Shown piece after piece: positions 48,401 to 50,189 of a stretch of DNA of 50,189 nucleotides. Both the position numbers and the translations under genes were made by a program. Below the pieces are notes generated by a model, which saw nothing but the letters and a program-made list of their open reading frames with translations, was not told the DNA's origin and made no database searches. Source of the stretch: Phycisphaerae bacterium (lineage in GTDB: Bacteria > Planctomycetota > Phycisphaerae > Tepidisphaerales > Tepidisphaeraceae); the NCBI GenBank assembly GCA_030448225.1, contig JAUJNJ010000054.1, positions 1 through 50,189 of the forward strand, given 5' to 3'. Position 1 is the stretch's first letter. The number at the start of each line of letters is the position of its first letter.

Positions 48401-50189
48401 GTGGACGCGATCGTCTCCAGGATGTCGGAAGCCGGGCTGCTCGACGCGGACGCCGCCGCGCGGGCGCGCGCCGCGCTGGACGAGGGGGCGGCGCTGGAGG
48501 ACGCGGTGCTGTCGACCGGCGGCGTGAGCGAGGAGGCGCTGCTGCGCTTCCTCGCCGACGCGTTCGACCTGCCGTACGTCGACGTCGACCAGGCCCCGCC
48601 GACGAAGGAGTTCCTCGCCGGGTTCCCGGCCCGCGTGCTCGTGCGGCACCGGATCCTCCCGCTCGCCGAGCGCGACGGCGTCACGCTCGTCGCCGCCAGC
48701 CGCGCGAGCGACACCAGCGGCCTCGACGAGCTGCGGCTCGTCACCGGCCGCGACGTCGCGCCCGCGCTGGCGGCGTCGGGCGAGATCGACCGCCTGCTGA
48801 AGCAGATCCTCGGCGTCGGCGCCGACACGCTCCAGAAGCTCAACGCCGACGCCGGCGACGTGCAGGTGATCGACTCGGACAACGACGACGACCTCGACCT
48901 CGCCAACGCGGCGCAGGACGCGTCGATCATCAAGTTCGTCAACCAGGTGCTGACCGAGGCGATCGAGCTGCGCGCGACCGACGTCCACGTCGAGCCGTTC
49001 GAGGACCAGCTCCGCCTCCGCTACCGCATCGACGGCCTCCTCCAGCAGGCCAGCACGCCCCCGTCGCTCCGCCGGTTCCAGGCGGCGATCGTGAGCCGGC
49101 TGAAGATCCTCAGCCACCTCGACATCGCCGAGAAGCGCCTCCCGCAGGACGGCCGCATCAAGCTGAAGATCGCCGGCCGCGAGATCGACGTCCGCGTGTC
49201 GATCATCCCGATGATCCACGGCGAGGCCGTCGTGCTCCGCATCCTCGACCGCCAGGACGCGATCCTCGGCCCCGAGCACCTCGGCATGGCCGAGCGCGAC
49301 GCCCGCGCGTTCGACCGCCTGCTCGACATGCCCCACGGCATCGTGCTCGTCACCGGGCCGACCGGCAGCGGCAAGACGACCACGCTCTACTCGGCGCTGT
49401 CGAAGATCAACGACGTGCAGCGCAAGATCGTCACGATCGAGGACCCGGTCGAGTACCAGCTCCGCGGCGTGAACCAGATCCAGGTCTCGACCAAGACCGG
49501 ACTCACGTTCGCCGCCGGCCTGCGGGCGATCCTCCGCCACGACCCCGACGTCGTGCTGATCGGCGAGATCCGCGACCGCGAGACGGCCGAGATCGCGGTG
49601 CAGGCGTCGCTCACCGGCCACCTCGTGTTCAGCACGCTCCACACGAACGACGCGCCCGGCGCGGCGACGCGCCTCGTCGAGATGGGCGTCGAGCCGTACC
49701 TCGTGTCGTCGTCGGTCGAGGCCGTCATCGCCCAGCGCCTCGTCCGCGTCATCTGCAAGCACTGCAAGACGACGGCGGCCGAGTCGGACGTGCAGGTCCT
49801 GCGGGCCCAGTTCGGCGCCGTCGTGCCGCCGGTCGTCTACCGCGGCGCGGGCTGCCGCCAGTGCCAGGGCACCGGCTACCGCGGGCGCCGCGGCATCTTC
49901 GAGCTGATGCTGATGAGCGACGACGTGCGGTCGCTCATCCTCGACCGCGTGCCGTCGCACACGATCCGCAAGCTGGCGGTCAAGCACGGGATGAAGAACC
50001 TGCGCGAGGACGGGTGGCGCCTCGTCGCCGACGGCACGACGACGGTGGACGAGGTCATGCAGAACACGAAGGACGAGGCAGCCACGCTCGCCGCCTACGA
50101 GGGCAACGGCCACGCCGGCGGCGGCGACAACGGCGGCATCGAGGATTCGGGCCTCGCGTCGGCCGGCGAGACGTTCGCCGGGAGGGGCG
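48401..50189 (+). CDS. GspE/PilB-type secretion or pilus ATPase (3' end outside window)
   Basis: The hexameric cytoplasmic ATPase driving type II secretion or type IV pilus extension. An N-terminal MshEN-like domain (GGVSEEALLRFLADAFDLPY) is followed by QDASIIKFVNQVLTEAIELR, ATDVHVEPFEDQLRLRYRID, LVTGPTGSGKTTTLYSAL (Walker A), IVTIEDPVEYQL (Asp box), LRHDPDVVLIGEIRDRETAE (Walker B), LVFSTLHTNDAPGAATRL (His box), and the zinc-binding CKHC with CRQCQGTGYRGRRG. A Gly-rich tail continues past 50189. GTG at 48401 has AGGAAG about six bases upstream; an ATG at 48422 is the alternative. GspE and PilB cannot be told apart here. Confidence 0.93.
   Translation, partial: MDAIVSRMSEAGLLDADAAARARAALDEGAALEDAVLSTGGVSEEALLRFLADAFDLPYVDVDQAPPTKEFLAGFPARVLVRHRILPLAERDGVTLVAASRASDTSGLDELRLVTGRDVAPALAASGEIDRLLKQILGVGADTLQKLNADAGDVQVIDSDNDDDLDLANAAQDASIIKFVNQVLTEAIELRATDVHVEPFEDQLRLRYRIDGLLQQASTPPSLRRFQAAIVSRLKILSHLDIAEKRLPQDGRIKLKIAGREIDVRVSIIPMIHGEAVVLRILDRQDAILGPEHLGMAERDARAFDRLLDMPHGIVLVTGPTGSGKTTTLYSALSKINDVQRKIVTIEDPVEYQLRGVNQIQVSTKTGLTFAAGLRAILRHDPDVVLIGEIRDRETAEIAVQASLTGHLVFSTLHTNDAPGAATRLVEMGVEPYLVSSSVEAVIAQRLVRVICKHCKTTAAESDVQVLRAQFGAVVPPVVYRGAGCRQCQGTGYRGRRGIFELMLMSDDVRSLILDRVPSHTIRKLAVKHGMKNLREDGWRLVADGTTTVDEVMQNTKDEAATLAAYEGNGHAGGGDNGGIEDSGLASAGETFAGRG

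Overview
The window is very GC-rich bacterial chromosome with densely packed genes on both strands. Its gene content points to Planctomycetes, most likely a Phycisphaerae-like member: zinc-ribbon membrane proteins, a GT2/methyltransferase glycan cluster, a PhoD-type phosphatase, a GTP-type PEP carboxykinase, an ECF sigma/anti-sigma module, and many intergenic repeat families of a kind I associate with that phylum. The phylum call is fairly confident; the class is a guess.

Layout. 1-6.6 kb: partial membrane protein, trpC, zinc-ribbon protein, YihY-type membrane protein, then a plus-strand envelope-glycan cluster (GT2, methyltransferase, GT87-like membrane protein). 6.8-11 kb: soluble transhydrogenase, tRNA-Gln with promoter and terminator, PhoD-like phosphatase. 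11-18 kb: a run of heavily frame-broken genes (Na+/H+ antiporter, a conserved 70-residue Cys protein, aldo/keto reductase, PAC2, DUF72, an unknown). 18-28 kb: information-processing block on the minus strand, dnaG then rpoD (macromolecular synthesis order, separated by a repeat array), a secreted protein, YjbQ, dnaA with a possible origin upstream, maf. 28-38 kb: Pro/Ala/Asp lipoprotein, patatin-like lipoprotein, PEP synthase regulatory protein next to GTP-PEPCK, a secreted hypothetical protein, and a RecQ helicase missing motif VI. 38-44 kb: small metabolic and transport genes. 44.1-45.7 kb: no recognisable gene. 45.7-50.2 kb: ECF sigma, anti-sigma, two Spy/CpxP-like envelope proteins, and a type II secretion/type IV pilus ATPase running off the end.

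About two dozen genes, including the essential rpoD, dnaG and dnaA, are broken by single-base indels that can be repaired by one base while keeping family motifs. I read these as sequencing or consensus errors, not pseudogenes; coordinates for such genes span the reconstructed gene.

The most striking signal lies between genes. At least eight different repeat families occupy the intergenic spaces, and most share one architecture: a short direct-repeat arm, a unique insert, and the same arm inverted. They separate dnaG from rpoD, the ECF sigma gene from its anti-sigma gene, and dnaA from yjbQ, and they cluster at convergent gene ends. I propose this as the feature most worth following up.
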